In this document: positions 1-6,902 of the stretch, in pieces
Numbering within the stretch: the stretch's first letter is position 1
How the letters are laid out: the number at the start of each line of letters is the position of its first letter
DNA from: CBDULX01 sp965368175
GTDB taxonomy: Bacteria > Pseudomonadota > Gammaproteobacteria > SZUA-229
Direction of reading: 5' to 3'
Assembly (NCBI GenBank): GCA_965368175.1
Contig: CBDULX010000109.1
Coordinates: 1 to 10,008 of the forward strand
DNA length: 10,008 nucleotides
Program-made: the position numbers and the translations under genes
The notes under the pieces: generated by a model
What the model saw: only the letters and a program-made list of their open reading frames with translations
Database searches by the model: none
What the model was told of the DNA's origin: nothing

Positions 1-1
1 G

Positions 2-364
2 ACAGTACCGGAGATGACCGCACTGGTTGGTGGTATGCGTGCATTGGGCGCGAATACCGGCGGCTCGAAGCATGGTGTGTTCACCGATAAACCGGGACGT
101 TTGAGCAACGACTTCTTCACCAACCTGCTCGACATGTCTACCACCTGGGCACCATCGAAGAAAACAGGCGTGTACGAGGGTCGTGACCGTAACAGTGGCA
201 AGCTGAAATGGACTGCGACACCAGTCGACCTGGTGTTTGGCTCCAACTCGGAACTCAGGGCAGTCGCTGAAGTCTATGCTTCCGAGGATGGCGAGAAGAA
301 GTTCATCGACGATTTCGTCAAGGCCTGGATCAAGGTGATGAACAACGACCGCTTCGATACCTGA
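2..364 (+). CDS. katG: Catalase-peroxidase KatG, C-terminal part (5' end outside window)
   Basis: This is the last ~120 residues of a bifunctional haem catalase-peroxidase, which breaks down hydrogen peroxide in the cytoplasm. The open frame runs from the window edge and begins TVPEMTALVGGMRALGAN, a stretch characteristic of the second, haem-free peroxidase-like domain of KatG. It continues through FTDKPGRLSNDFFTNLLDM and WTATPVDLVFGSNSELRAVAEVYA and ends KAWIKVMNNDRFDT, matching the usual end of the family. The first Met in the window (position 14) is internal, not the start. The haem-binding N-terminal domain and the Met-Tyr-Trp crosslink residues lie outside the window, so catalytic integrity cannot be judged. 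A strong terminator follows 22 bases after the stop, so transcription ends here and is not coupled to the ectoine genes. Confidence 0.95.
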   Translation, partial: TVPEMTALVGGMRALGANTGGSKHGVFTDKPGRLSNDFFTNLLDMSTTWAPSKKTGVYEGRDRNSGKLKWTATPVDLVFGSNSELRAVAEVYASEDGEKKFIDDFVKAWIKVMNNDRFDT

Positions 365-385
365 AAATAGTTTACTCACCAATAC

Positions 386-420
386 AAAAAAGCCCCTCCT
401 GAACAGGAGGGGCTTTTTTT
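386..420 (+). terminator. Rho-independent terminator after katG
   Basis: A perfect 10-bp stem (AGCCCCTCCT at 391-400 and AGGAGGGGCT at 405-414) with a GAAC loop is followed by an unbroken T tract and preceded by an A tract. It lies just after the katG stop codon. The A tract means it could also work for transcripts from the other strand. Confidence 0.93.
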
Positions 421-460
421 GTGCAATAACCCGGGAGAGACTAATTTAATTAATTAATCG

Positions 461-628
461 TAGTCTGGCCCGAATGGCACTTACTTAAGGAAAGAAAAGC
501 CGTAGCTTCGTCATGCCGGCATGCTTCCAGCCGGTATCCAGTCATCTAAACAATGGATTCCGGCTCAAGGCCGGAATGACAAATTAGACACCGATTTTTC
601 TTAAGTAAGTGCCATTCTAGTCTGGCCC
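461..628. mobile_element. MITE-like non-autonomous element with 18-bp perfect TIRs and 11-bp target duplication
   Basis: The element body spans 472-617. Its ends are GAATGGCACTTACTTAAG (472-489) and the exact reverse complement CTTAAGTAAGTGCCATTC (600-617). The 11-bp sequence TAGTCTGGCCC occurs immediately outside both ends (461-471 and 618-628), as expected for a target-site duplication. The interior of about 110 bp has no open frame and consists mostly of an imperfect hairpin, so the element depends on a transposase made elsewhere. An 11-bp duplication is within the range known for IS4-type elements, but the family assignment is inference. The perfect ends and duplication suggest fairly recent insertion. 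Confidence 0.85.
510..580. repeat. Internal imperfect palindrome of the MITE, resembling the dispersed GTCATTCCGG-type repeat
   Basis: The outer arms GTCATGCCGG (510-519) and CCGGAATGAC (571-580) pair with one mismatch. The inner arms AGCCGGTATCCA (529-540) and TGGATTCCGGCT (554-565) also pair with one mismatch. The motif resembles small dispersed palindromic repeats common in many proteobacteria. Here it makes up the core of the transposable element at 472-617. Confidence 0.7.
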
Positions 629-690
629 TACTTTTCCTGGACCGCTTTGACCTGAATTAAAACGGCTAAAAGCGGCCTGGCGCATAAAGT

Positions 691-729
691 GCCGGAATGA
701 TTTGTCTCAATTCTTCCGGCGCCTTTTTT
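691..729 (+). terminator. Terminator-like hairpin with T tract
   Basis: GCCGGAA (691-697) pairs with TTCCGGC (714-720) across a 16-base loop, followed by a T6 run at 723-728. No gene on the plus strand ends directly before it, since the katG terminator lies 270 bases upstream with the MITE in between. It may be a second terminator of katG displaced by the MITE insertion, or it may insulate the downstream DUF2061 gene. Confidence 0.55.
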
Positions 730-885
730 GTCTTTGTTGAAAATATGACCAGGTATTCAATCAGCACCAACTTACATTGGCAATACCTATTAATGGTATA
801 AAAATATTTTAATTTACCTATCGACAATTCTATTCCAATATCTGATCAATCGTCACCATGAAGCAATATTAAAAGGAGCCGGACA

Positions 886-1107
886 ATGATCAAAACAATG
901 ACTTTTGCCGTAGTACATTTTACCGTCGCATTTTCTGTAGCTTATTTAATGACCGGTAGTGTCGTGATTGGGGGCGCCATTGCGCTGATTGAACCCGCTA
1001 TTAACACCATTGCCTATTATTTCCATGAGCAGGTGTGGAATCGAATACAAAACACGAGACGATCATCTGCAATACATTCAAGCCGACAAAACATAGTCAC
1101 TGCTTGA
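886..1107 (+). CDS. DUF2061 family small membrane protein
   Basis: This 73-residue protein has two hydrophobic segments (about residues 5-24 and 25-45). The family signature is clear: GAIALIEPAINTIAYYFHEQVWNRI, where the E-P-x-x-x-T-x-x-Y-Y-x-H-E-x-V-W pattern is typical of DUF2061 (predicted inner-membrane proteins of unknown function). Its length is usual for the family. The ATG at 886 follows a good ribosome binding site, AAGGAG at 873-878, seven bases upstream. The charged tail after residue 51 is probably cytoplasmic. The gene sits alone between the MITE/hairpin region and the convergent ectR, ending 20 bases before the ectR stop. Nothing ties it functionally to ectoine synthesis, and no biochemical role can be assigned. 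Confidence 0.85.
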   Translation: MIKTMTFAVVHFTVAFSVAYLMTGSVVIGGAIALIEPAINTIAYYFHEQVWNRIQNTRRSSAIHSSRQNIVTA

Positions 1108-1127
1108 ATACGTAAAATAATACGAAG

Positions 1128-1649
1128 TTAGTGATTTTGTTTTTCAGGGTAGTCGTCAGATTTATCAAAAGTGGTGCTTTGTCTATCTAGAGTGCCTACA
1201 TCCAGAACTGGCGAAGCATCTATATGTTCGGCGTCCATCATCTGGGCCACGCGTTGTAGCGAGGAAATGATCATAGTTTGCTCCCATTCCTGCAGGCCGC
1301 TGAATTGACGAGTAAACTGGTCCTGTAGAGGAATAGGTGCATTTTTCAAGGTTTCTACAGCTAGATCTGTCAGATAAGCGTGCACCTTACGTTTATCTTC
1401 TTTAGAACGCTTACGATAAACCAGCTTGCGTTTTTCCAGTCGGTCAAGAATGGTGGTGACTGTGGCATGGCTCAAGCTGATATCGTTTGCCAGCTCACCA
1501 ATAGTAACTTCTCCCTTGCCCCGAATACTTTGCAATAACAGTATCTGGGGGGCAGTAAGCCCCGTAGTTTTGGCAAGGTATTTTGAGTGTAGGTCAGTGG
1601 CTCGGATGACACGTCTTAGCGCAATCAGTACTTCCTCGATGCTGTTCAA
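1128..1649 (-). CDS. ectR: MarR-family regulator of the ectoine operon (EctR-like)
   Basis: This is a MarR-family winged-helix repressor. With the chosen start it has 173 residues: a dimerising helix at the N-terminus, the recognition helix near residues 58-77 (SLSHATVTTILDRLEKRKLV) and the wing with the D-K-R...LT signature (D85, K86, R87, L93, T94). MarR proteins encoded divergently from ectABC-ask are known as EctR and repress that operon, and this gene has exactly that position. The frame is open up to a TTG at 1691, but the preferred start is the TTG at 1649. That start is preceded by AAAAGG seven bases upstream, and a TATAAT box (1683-1688 on the minus strand) lies between the two candidates, so the upstream TTG would be in the promoter. 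The acidic tail after about residue 140 (ending SDDYPEKQNH) is poorly conserved-looking. Direct control of ect is inferred from position and from the operator at 1909-1926. Confidence 0.9.
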   Translation of the reverse strand: MNSIEEVLIALRRVIRATDLHSKYLAKTTGLTAPQILLLQSIRGKGEVTIGELANDISLSHATVTTILDRLEKRKLVYRKRSKEDKRKVHAYLTDLAVETLKNAPIPLQDQFTRQFSGLQEWEQTMIISSLQRVAQMMDAEHIDASPVLDVGTLDRQSTTFDKSDDYPEKQNH

Positions 1650-1682
1650 GATAACGCCTTTTTTAAATGATAAATGAGCTCG

Positions 1683-1688
1683 ATTATA
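1683..1688 (-). promoter_or_regulatory. Probable -10 box of ectR
   Basis: TATAAT is read on the minus strand within TTGTATAATCG, 33 bases before the preferred TTG start. No convincing -35 hexamer is visible 16-18 bases upstream, where the sequence is simply AT-rich. This could mean an activator-dependent or weak promoter. Confidence 0.45.
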
Positions 1689-1800
1689 CAATTACTTAAA
1701 ATTAATACCGATGTTTTTTGATAATGAATAGCTGGGCTTATTGAGTCCGGAATCATATTAATGCCATATCCTCTGGAGTCCATAAGAAGGCAGCTTTCCT

Positions 1801-1819
1801 CCAGGCCAGACAGGCCTGG
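1801..1819. repeat. Perfect 7-bp inverted repeat in the ectR-ectA control region
   Basis: CCAGGCC (1801-1807) and GGCCTGG (1813-1819) are separated by AGACA. The site lies about 75-95 bases upstream of the ect -35 box and has no T tract. It could be a protein-binding site or a small hairpin, and I do not recognise a regulator for it. Confidence 0.5.
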
Positions 1820-1895
1820 CAAGCAATTAACTGGCTCGACACTAATCCATGTGGCTCTGCATGAAGTTATATGAAATACACTATATTAGGGAATC

Positions 1896-1923
1896 TGGAC
1901 AAACAGTATATTTAGTGTACAAT
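1896..1923 (+). promoter_or_regulatory. Sigma-70 promoter of the ectABC-ask operon
   Basis: The -35 box TGGACA (1896-1901) and the -10 box TACAAT (1918-1923) each match five of six consensus bases and are separated by 16 bp. Predicted initiation near 1930 leaves an untranslated leader of about 160 bases before the ectA GTG. The -10 box is embedded in the EctR-like operator. No other candidate in the region has both boxes this good. Confidence 0.7.
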
Positions 1924-1926
1924 ACA
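1909..1926. promoter_or_regulatory. EctR operator overlapping the ect -10 box
   Basis: The sequence reads TATTTAGT-GT-ACAATACA. As I recall it, the published EctR1 box of Methylomicrobium alcaliphilum is TATTTAGT-GT-ACTATATA: two 8-bp half-sites separated by 2 bp and overlapping the -10 of the main ect promoter. Here the left half and the GT spacer are identical, and the right half matches six of eight. The position over the -10 box is also the same. Repression by steric exclusion of RNA polymerase is the inferred mechanism. Confidence 0.75.
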
Positions 1927-2039
1927 TTCCCAGCAAAATAAACAGGATACGTGTTCATTATTTACAGGCCTATTAATAGCATTATTACTGCATCTAAGTC
2001 CAGAACTTATGTAAGCGCAGTGTTATTAAGCTCGTTAAA

Positions 2040-2055
2040 TACTTAGTACTATAAA
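2040..2055. promoter_or_regulatory. Possible second EctR-like site close to ectA
   Basis: TACTTAGT (2040-2047) followed directly by ACTATAAA (2048-2055) matches each reference EctR half-site in seven of eight positions, but without the 2-bp spacer. It lies 35 bases before the ectA start and overlaps a TATAAA that could act as a second -10. The wrong spacing keeps the confidence low. Confidence 0.35.
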
Positions 2056-2090
2056 CATTAAATGTATATTATCAATGGGGGCAAATAACT

Positions 2091-2585
2091 GTGCCCCAGG
2101 CAATACAACTTAGACCTCCTGTGCCAGAGGATGGAGTAGCGGTATATAAACTGGTTAAGCAGTGCCCCCCCCTGGACCCGAATTCCACTTATTGTAATCT
2201 CCTTCAGTGCAGTCATTTTTCCAGCACATCGGTGGCGGCTATTCGTAACGATGAACTGGTAGGATTTATATCCGCTTATCTGATACCGGAAAAGCCCGAC
2301 ACTTTATTTATCTGGCAGGTGGCTGTAGCCGAATCTGCTCGAGGCCAGGGACTAGCTACTCAAATGCTGGATCATCTGCTTCAACGAGAGTCCAGTCAAT
2401 CAGTGTCTTTTATTGAAACCACTATAACTGAAACCAACCGGGCATCCTGGGCTTTGTTTGAAAGTCTGGCGGGACGTCTGGATAGCGCTCTGGAAAGTCA
2501 GGTGATGTTTGATTCCAAACGGCACTTTGCTGGCGAACATGAAACTGAAATGCTGGTCAGGGTTGGTCCTGTCCATCGGCGTTAG
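2091..2585 (+). CDS. ectA: L-2,4-diaminobutyrate N-acetyltransferase EctA
   Basis: EctA transfers an acetyl group from acetyl-CoA to L-2,4-diaminobutyrate, giving N-gamma-acetyldiaminobutyrate, the second ectoine-specific step. It is a GNAT-fold enzyme of 164 residues, typical for the family. The signature LDPNSTYCNLL lies at residues 28-38. Motif A, which holds the acetyl-CoA pyrophosphate, is ARGQGLA (83-89) after IWQVAVA. The substrate-side block SFIETTITETNRASWALF (106-123) is diagnostic for EctA rather than a general GNAT protein. The start is the GTG at 2091 with a G-rich Shine-Dalgarno (GGGGG, 2077-2081) nine bases before it. Nearby ATG codons at 2062 and 2075 are out of frame. It is the first gene of the operon, 57 bases before ectB. 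Confidence 0.96.
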   Translation: MPQAIQLRPPVPEDGVAVYKLVKQCPPLDPNSTYCNLLQCSHFSSTSVAAIRNDELVGFISAYLIPEKPDTLFIWQVAVAESARGQGLATQMLDHLLQRESSQSVSFIETTITETNRASWALFESLAGRLDSALESQVMFDSKRHFAGEHETEMLVRVGPVHRR

Positions 2586-2642
2586 AAAGTCGATAAATAT
2601 AATTCTTATAATTTTTCCTATATATGATTCAGGAGATTAGAT

Positions 2643-3956
2643 ATGAAAATTTTTGATGAAATTGAGTCCGAAGTGCAGAGTTATGCACGCTCGTTTCCTC
2701 GAGTATTCAACAAGGCTCAAGGTGAGCACTTATATGATGAAGACGGTAATAAGTACCTGGATTTTCTTGCGGGAGCGGGTACTCTGAATTATGGTCACAA
2801 TAACCCATTGTTCAAAAAGAAGTTACTGCAATATATCGAGAATGATGGCATTACCCATGGCCTCGACTTGCATACCAAAGCCAAAGGTGAGTTTCTTGAG
2901 GCTTTTAATGAAAAAATCCTGAAGCCTCGGGGTCTGGAATATATGGTTCAGTTTACAGGGCCGACGGGAACCAATGCGGTCGAGGCTGCGTTAAAACTTG
3001 CACGAAATATAACAGGTCGTGAGAATGTTATTTCATTTACCAATGGTTTCCATGGCGTCAGCCTGGGTTCGTTGGCGGCCACCGGTAATTCGCATCATCG
3101 TGGTGCTGCCGGAGTCAGTCTAAATGGCACCAGTCGCATGCCTTACGACGGGTACCTGGGTGATGATATCGATACCACGGCTTATCTTGATAAAGTATTA
3201 TCGGATTCCAGCAGTGGTATCGACAGGCCTGCGGCAGTTATTGTTGAAACTGTGCAGGGTGAGGGCGGCATTAATGTGGCCAGTTTCGACTGGTTACGAA
3301 ATCTGCATCAGGTATGCAAAAAATATGAAGTACTGTTGATTGTGGATGATATTCAGGCCGGTTGTGGTCGAACAGGCAGTTTTTTCAGTTTTGAAGAGGC
3401 TGGTATCTACCCCGATATAGTGACACTTTCAAAATCTCTGGGCGGATATGGTACACCCTTTGCTGTTGTGTTAATAAGGCCGGAGCTAGATCAATGGCGG
3501 CCTGGCGAACACAATGGCACATTCCGTGGCAATAACTTCGCCTTCGTCACCGCTAAAGCGGCAATTGATCATTACTGGTCTGATGAAAAATTTTCCCGCG
3601 AAATTAAACGCAAAGGCGAGTATGTGTCCAAACGCCTGCAAGCCATAGTCGATATATACGGTGAAGGTAATTTCGCTACCCGAGGTCGCGGCATGTTCCA
3701 GGGCATCAACTGTGTGAATGGCGATCTGGCTGGAAAAATTACCCATAAGGCATTTCAGAATGGTTTGATTATCGAAACCAGTGGGGCCGATGATCACGTG
3801 GTTAAGTTTTTATGTCCCCTGGTGATCTCCGACGAAAATCTTGCAAAAGGTATAGATATTGTGGAGCAGGCCATCAAGGAAGTGTGCGCCAAAGAAGACT
3901 CGATTCCAGAAGACAACGATTATTTTGATCAGGTGCAGCTGGCCATTAATTCGTAA
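2643..3956 (+). CDS. ectB: L-2,4-diaminobutyrate:2-oxoglutarate aminotransferase EctB
   Basis: EctB is a PLP-dependent class-III aminotransferase that moves an amino group from glutamate to L-aspartate-semialdehyde, giving diaminobutyrate, the first committed step to ectoine. It has 437 residues; the family is usually about 420-440. Visible features are the N-terminal FDEIESEVQSYARSFPRVF block typical of EctB, the cofactor-binding TGPTGTNAVEAALKLAR, FTNGFHGVSLGSLAATGN, the pyridine-nitrogen Asp in VDDIQAGCGRTG (D235) and the Schiff-base lysine in LSKSLGGYG (K264). AGGAG at 2631-2635 lies seven bases before the ATG. It sits between ectA and ectC, only 14 bases from the latter, so it is cotranscribed and probably translated together with ectC. 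No key residue is missing. Confidence 0.97.
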   Translation: MKIFDEIESEVQSYARSFPRVFNKAQGEHLYDEDGNKYLDFLAGAGTLNYGHNNPLFKKKLLQYIENDGITHGLDLHTKAKGEFLEAFNEKILKPRGLEYMVQFTGPTGTNAVEAALKLARNITGRENVISFTNGFHGVSLGSLAATGNSHHRGAAGVSLNGTSRMPYDGYLGDDIDTTAYLDKVLSDSSSGIDRPAAVIVETVQGEGGINVASFDWLRNLHQVCKKYEVLLIVDDIQAGCGRTGSFFSFEEAGIYPDIVTLSKSLGGYGTPFAVVLIRPELDQWRPGEHNGTFRGNNFAFVTAKAAIDHYWSDEKFSREIKRKGEYVSKRLQAIVDIYGEGNFATRGRGMFQGINCVNGDLAGKITHKAFQNGLIIETSGADDHVVKFLCPLVISDENLAKGIDIVEQAIKEVCAKEDSIPEDNDYFDQVQLAINS

Positions 3957-3970
3957 CATAGAGCTTAATT

Positions 3971-4381
3971 ATGATTGTAAGAGAATTAGCAGAAGCTTCC
4001 AGTAGTGATCGACGCGTAGTTGATCCCAATAATAACTGGGAGAGTACGCGTTTATTGTTGAAAGATGACCGTATGGGATTTTCTTTTCACATTACCACGA
4101 TTTACGAAGGTGCTGATTTTCAGATGCACTATCAGAATCATCTGGAATCGGTTTATTGCATCTCCGGAGAAGGTGAAGTGCAAACACTGGATGATGATAA
4201 AAAATACACCATCAAACCCGGTACTATCTATATTCTGGACAAGCATGATAGACATGTGCTGCGTGCCTTCACGGAAATGACCATGGCCTGTGTATTTAAT
4301 CCGCCACTAAATGGTAAGGAAGTACACAATAAAGAAGGTGCATATGAGTTAACAGCGGAAGCAATAGCTGGTCAGGTGTAA
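3971..4381 (+). CDS. ectC: Ectoine synthase EctC
   Basis: EctC is a metal-dependent cupin that cyclises N-gamma-acetyldiaminobutyrate to ectoine with loss of water, the last step of the pathway. It has 136 residues, slightly longer than the usual ~130. The start MIVRELAEA and the motifs HYQNHLESVYCISGEGEV and GTIYILDKHDRHVLRA are diagnostic. The metal ligands defined in other EctC enzymes (Glu57, Tyr85, His93 in the Paenibacillus protein) correspond here to E59, Y87 and H95 with the same spacing, so the site looks intact. The ATG at 3971 has only a weak GAG (3961-3963) upstream. Translation probably depends on ribosomes finishing ectB 14 bases earlier. Confidence 0.97.
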   Translation: MIVRELAEASSSDRRVVDPNNNWESTRLLLKDDRMGFSFHITTIYEGADFQMHYQNHLESVYCISGEGEVQTLDDDKKYTIKPGTIYILDKHDRHVLRAFTEMTMACVFNPPLNGKEVHNKEGAYELTAEAIAGQV

Positions 4382-4436
4382 ATACACATCATTTAGTCTT
4401 AAAGCCGATGCAAATAAAAAAACAAGGTTACAAATA

Positions 4437-5879
4437 ATGGGCTCTCATAGTGTTGAAAAAATAGGCGGCACGTCGATGAGTAATTATGCTGCCGTTCGCG
4501 ACAATATAATATTGAAACAGCATAAGGATAACGGCTTTTATCACCGTGTATTTGTGGTATCTGCTTATGCCGGTGTTACTAATTATCTGCTTGAGCATAA
4601 AAATAATGATCATGCAGGTGTATTCGCGTTGTTTGCCAATGCTGTTAATGATAATAGCTGGCATAGTGCCTTATTGGCGCTAAGGGTGAAAATGCATGAC
4701 ATTAATCGATCTTTATTTAATCAAAGCGAACTGCTGAATAAAGCAAACAGTTTTATTGATGAGCGAATAGATGATGCAGAAAAATGCCTGGTAGATTTAC
4801 AGAGCTTGTGCCAGCACGGACATTTTTCCATTGAGTCAAATCTGGCAACGGTACGAGAAATGCTGGCCAGTATTGGTGAGGCACACAGTGCCTGGAATAC
4901 TGCAGAGTTATTGAAACGCGACGGCGTTAATGCCTGCTTTATCGATCTCACCGGTTGGCAAACCAGCAAGCATATATCACTGGATGATCGCATATCAATG
5001 GCCTTCAGTGATATCGACTTAAGCACACAATTACCTGTCTTTACCGGCTATGCACATAGCGAAGAGGGGCTTATGTCAACCTTCGATCGCGGCTACAGTG
5101 AAATGACCTTTAGCCGGATTGCCGTATTAACTCAGGCCAGGGAAGCTGTAATTCATAAAGAATTTCACCTCAGTAGCGCCGACCCCAATATCGTCGGTGA
5201 GCAAAATGCCGTACCCATTGGGCGCACTAATTACGATGTAGCTGACCAGTTAGCCAATCTTGGTATGGAAGCCATTCATCCCAAGGCGGCAAAAGGCTTA
5301 CGACAGAACAATATTCCTTTGAGGGTTAAAAATACCTTTGAACCCGAACACAGTGGAACCCTGATTACCGGTGATTATATAAGCGATGAACCGTGTGTCG
5401 AAATTATTGCAGGTTGTAAGGGTATCTATGCCCTTGAGTTCTTTGATCAGGATATGGCAGGTAATATTGATTTGTATGATCGTCAGATTCTTGCAGTGAT
5501 CAGGCGCTTTAAGGCCAGCATTATCGCCAAAGACATTAATGCCAATACCATAACCCATTATTTGTCTACCAGCCTGAAAATCATGAAACGGATTCAGCGC
5601 GTACTTGAAGAAGAGCACAGCGATTCAGAAATTAATCAGCAACAGGTCACCATCGTATCCGCAATAGGCAGTGATATGCAGGTGCCAGGAATACTGGCAA
5701 AAGCGGTAACCGCTCTGGCTGAACATAATATCAGTGTGCTCGCCATGCATCAGTCCATGCGTCAGGTGGACATGCAGTTTATCATTGGTGAAAACGATTA
5801 TGAGCAGGCAATAAAAAGCCTACATGGTTGCCTGGTAGAAATCCACAATCATGGGCGAGCCATATGTCTCGCATCTTAG
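4437..5879 (+). CDS. ask: Ectoine-pathway aspartokinase (Ask_Ect)
   Basis: It phosphorylates L-aspartate to aspartyl phosphate, supplying precursor for ectoine. The 480-residue protein begins MGSHSVEKIGGTSMSNY, where KIGGTS (residues 8-13) is the nucleotide-site signature (usually KFGGTS). VVSAYAGVTN follows near residues 40-49. ITGDYI and VEIIAGCKGIYALEF lead into the C-terminal ACT regulatory part, whose second half (about 404-470) contains TIVSAIGSDMQVPGILAKAVTALAEHNISVLAMHQ. This lineage is the specialised aspartokinase found next to ectABC, thought to escape the feedback inhibition of housekeeping LysC enzymes. Its feedback properties cannot be read from sequence. AAGG at 4424-4427 lies nine bases before the ATG, 55 bases after ectC. 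The last 16 bases overlap the next gene. Confidence 0.95.
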   Translation: MGSHSVEKIGGTSMSNYAAVRDNIILKQHKDNGFYHRVFVVSAYAGVTNYLLEHKNNDHAGVFALFANAVNDNSWHSALLALRVKMHDINRSLFNQSELLNKANSFIDERIDDAEKCLVDLQSLCQHGHFSIESNLATVREMLASIGEAHSAWNTAELLKRDGVNACFIDLTGWQTSKHISLDDRISMAFSDIDLSTQLPVFTGYAHSEEGLMSTFDRGYSEMTFSRIAVLTQAREAVIHKEFHLSSADPNIVGEQNAVPIGRTNYDVADQLANLGMEAIHPKAAKGLRQNNIPLRVKNTFEPEHSGTLITGDYISDEPCVEIIAGCKGIYALEFFDQDMAGNIDLYDRQILAVIRRFKASIIAKDINANTITHYLSTSLKIMKRIQRVLEEEHSDSEINQQQVTIVSAIGSDMQVPGILAKAVTALAEHNISVLAMHQSMRQVDMQFIIGENDYEQAIKSLHGCLVEIHNHGRAICLAS

Positions 5880-6739
5880 TCGTATTAATGTTACTGATGC
5901 TACAACTGGTGATGAACCCATCTGTGGCACAGGATCAAAAAAATCAGCTTGATCAGAAAGTTCAGGATCTGCAAAAACCTCTGTATTCCCCTTTTGTAGA
6001 AAGATATGTGCTGGATGAATTAAAAAGTCTGCGTGTGGATCTGGCGGCACAGAAAAATGAACTGATTCAACAAATTGTAGACCGGGAACTTTCATCGGTC
6101 GACAGGGGCGTAACCTATGCCACAGATACAATAACCTATTTCTTTTATCTAATAGCGGGTGCGACATCTATTCTGGTCCTGGTGGGCTGGACCTCGATCA
6201 GGGAAATGAAAGAACGAGTCCAGTCACTGGCCGATGAAGAGATTTCAAAACTGGTCAATGTATACGAACAACGCCTTGAGGCGATCGAGCAGCAACTAAA
6301 CCAGAAAACCCGCCATATTGAACAGAATCGTGAGGAAATCGAGCTTACACAGGAAGTACAGGGGCTCTGGCTGCGAGCAGCGCAGGACGGTAATCCTGCG
6401 AGTAAAATAGCGATTTACGACCAGATATTGAAATTACGTACCGACGATTGTGAGGCGCTCACCTATAAAGCTGATGCAGTGCTTGAGCTGGGTGAACCTC
6501 AGTGGGCTGCAAATCTCTGTCATCAGGCGCTAGACATAGATCCAGATAACAGCCATGCTTTCTATCAGCTTGCCTGTGCCTATACAGTCATGAATCAATT
6601 CGATGAAGCAGTTCATTATTTGTCAGAAGCGCTGATCAAAAACGATTCATACAGGGATGATATAGTGCATGATCATGCACTTGAGCCATTGCAGGGATTG
6701 TCAGGATTTAAAGAACTGCTGCGCTCTGATTTGAAATAG
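5864..6739 (+). CDS. Exported, membrane-anchored TPR protein, last gene of the ectoine operon
   Basis: Unknown function. Residues 1-22 look like a signal peptide or signal anchor (MSRILVVLMLLMLQLVMNPSVA, cut likely after SVA). Residues about 40-88 are helical and charged, and 89-110 (TITYFFYLIAGATSILVLVGW) form a transmembrane segment. A coiled-coil-like stretch with EQ-rich heptads follows at about 112-165. Residues about 180-260 hold two to three TPR-like helix pairs (YDQILKLRTDDCEALTYKADAVLELGEPQWAANLCHQALDIDPDN), with a closing DHALEPLQGLSGFKELL that resembles the end-of-group TPR motif. If the signal peptide is cleaved, the TPR part lies in the cytoplasm and residues 23-88 in the periplasm. 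The start is the ATG at 5864, with GGCGAG nearby and 16 bases of overlap with ask. The earlier in-frame TTG (5828) would bury the signal peptide. The overlap implies translational coupling to ectoine synthesis. Confidence 0.8.
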   Translation: MSRILVVLMLLMLQLVMNPSVAQDQKNQLDQKVQDLQKPLYSPFVERYVLDELKSLRVDLAAQKNELIQQIVDRELSSVDRGVTYATDTITYFFYLIAGATSILVLVGWTSIREMKERVQSLADEEISKLVNVYEQRLEAIEQQLNQKTRHIEQNREEIELTQEVQGLWLRAAQDGNPASKIAIYDQILKLRTDDCEALTYKADAVLELGEPQWAANLCHQALDIDPDNSHAFYQLACAYTVMNQFDEAVHYLSEALIKNDSYRDDIVHDHALEPLQGLSGFKELLRSDLK

Positions 6740-6767
6740 CCAGGTGGCTTTGGCGGGCTTCCAGATC

Positions 6768-6792
6768 TAAATAATCAGGGTCAGATTATTTA
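6768..6792. repeat. AT-rich perfect hairpin after the ectoine operon
   Basis: TAAATAATC (6768-6776) and GATTATTTA (6784-6792) are perfect inverted arms around AGGGTCA. It lies 29 bases after the last operon stop. It has no T tract and an AT-rich stem, so it is a doubtful terminator and no better one was found in 6740-6981. It may instead belong to the GGGTCAGA-type dispersed repeats seen near 9126. Confidence 0.5.
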
Positions 6793-6854
6793 TGCCATTT
6801 GATTACAATTGTTTCTAATTTTAGCTGAAACTGAACATCACCCTACTTAATGGA

Positions 6855-6875
6855 CATTTTCAATCGAGCCTGGCC
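6855..6875 (+). repeat. 21-bp direct repeat, left copy, bounding the cassette-like block
   Basis: The copy consists of CATTTTCAATCGAG followed by CCTGGCC. It matches 9126-9146 in 19 of 21 positions in the same orientation, and weaker similarity extends leftward (CCCTA 14 bases before it in the left copy and, at a similar distance, CCCTA before the right copy). On the minus strand it begins right after the attC-like box at 6896-6902 and its GGCC-TTTT-GGCC hairpin, so it marks where the cassette-like DNA ends. Confidence 0.65.
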
Positions 6876-6902
6876 TTTTGGCCTACGAGCGAAATGTTAG
6901 GT
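6876..6902 (-). other. attC-like 5' end (R'' box), truncated, after the short unknown gene
   Basis: Read on the minus strand, 6902-6896 is ACCTAAC, an exact fit to the integron R'' consensus RYYYAAC. It is followed by ATTTCGCTCGTAGGCC, similar in style to the start of classical attC sites (CCTAACAATTCG...). The matching 3' half (L', R') is not found: the sequence passes into the 21-bp repeat instead. It would be the attC of the cassette holding the gene at 6982-7179, with 79 bases between stop codon and box. The call rests on one box and position. Confidence 0.45.

Noticed and set aside
1426..1677. Plus-strand open frame of 83 codons
   Set aside because: It lies fully inside ectR on the opposite strand, has no ribosome site and no recognisable domain.
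3486..3797. Minus-strand open frame of 103 codons
   Set aside because: It is antisense to ectB, whose protein signal is unambiguous; the frame is a codon-bias shadow.
5298..5618. Minus-strand open frame of 106 codons
   Set aside because: It is antisense to the conserved part of ask and has no start signal or family resemblance.
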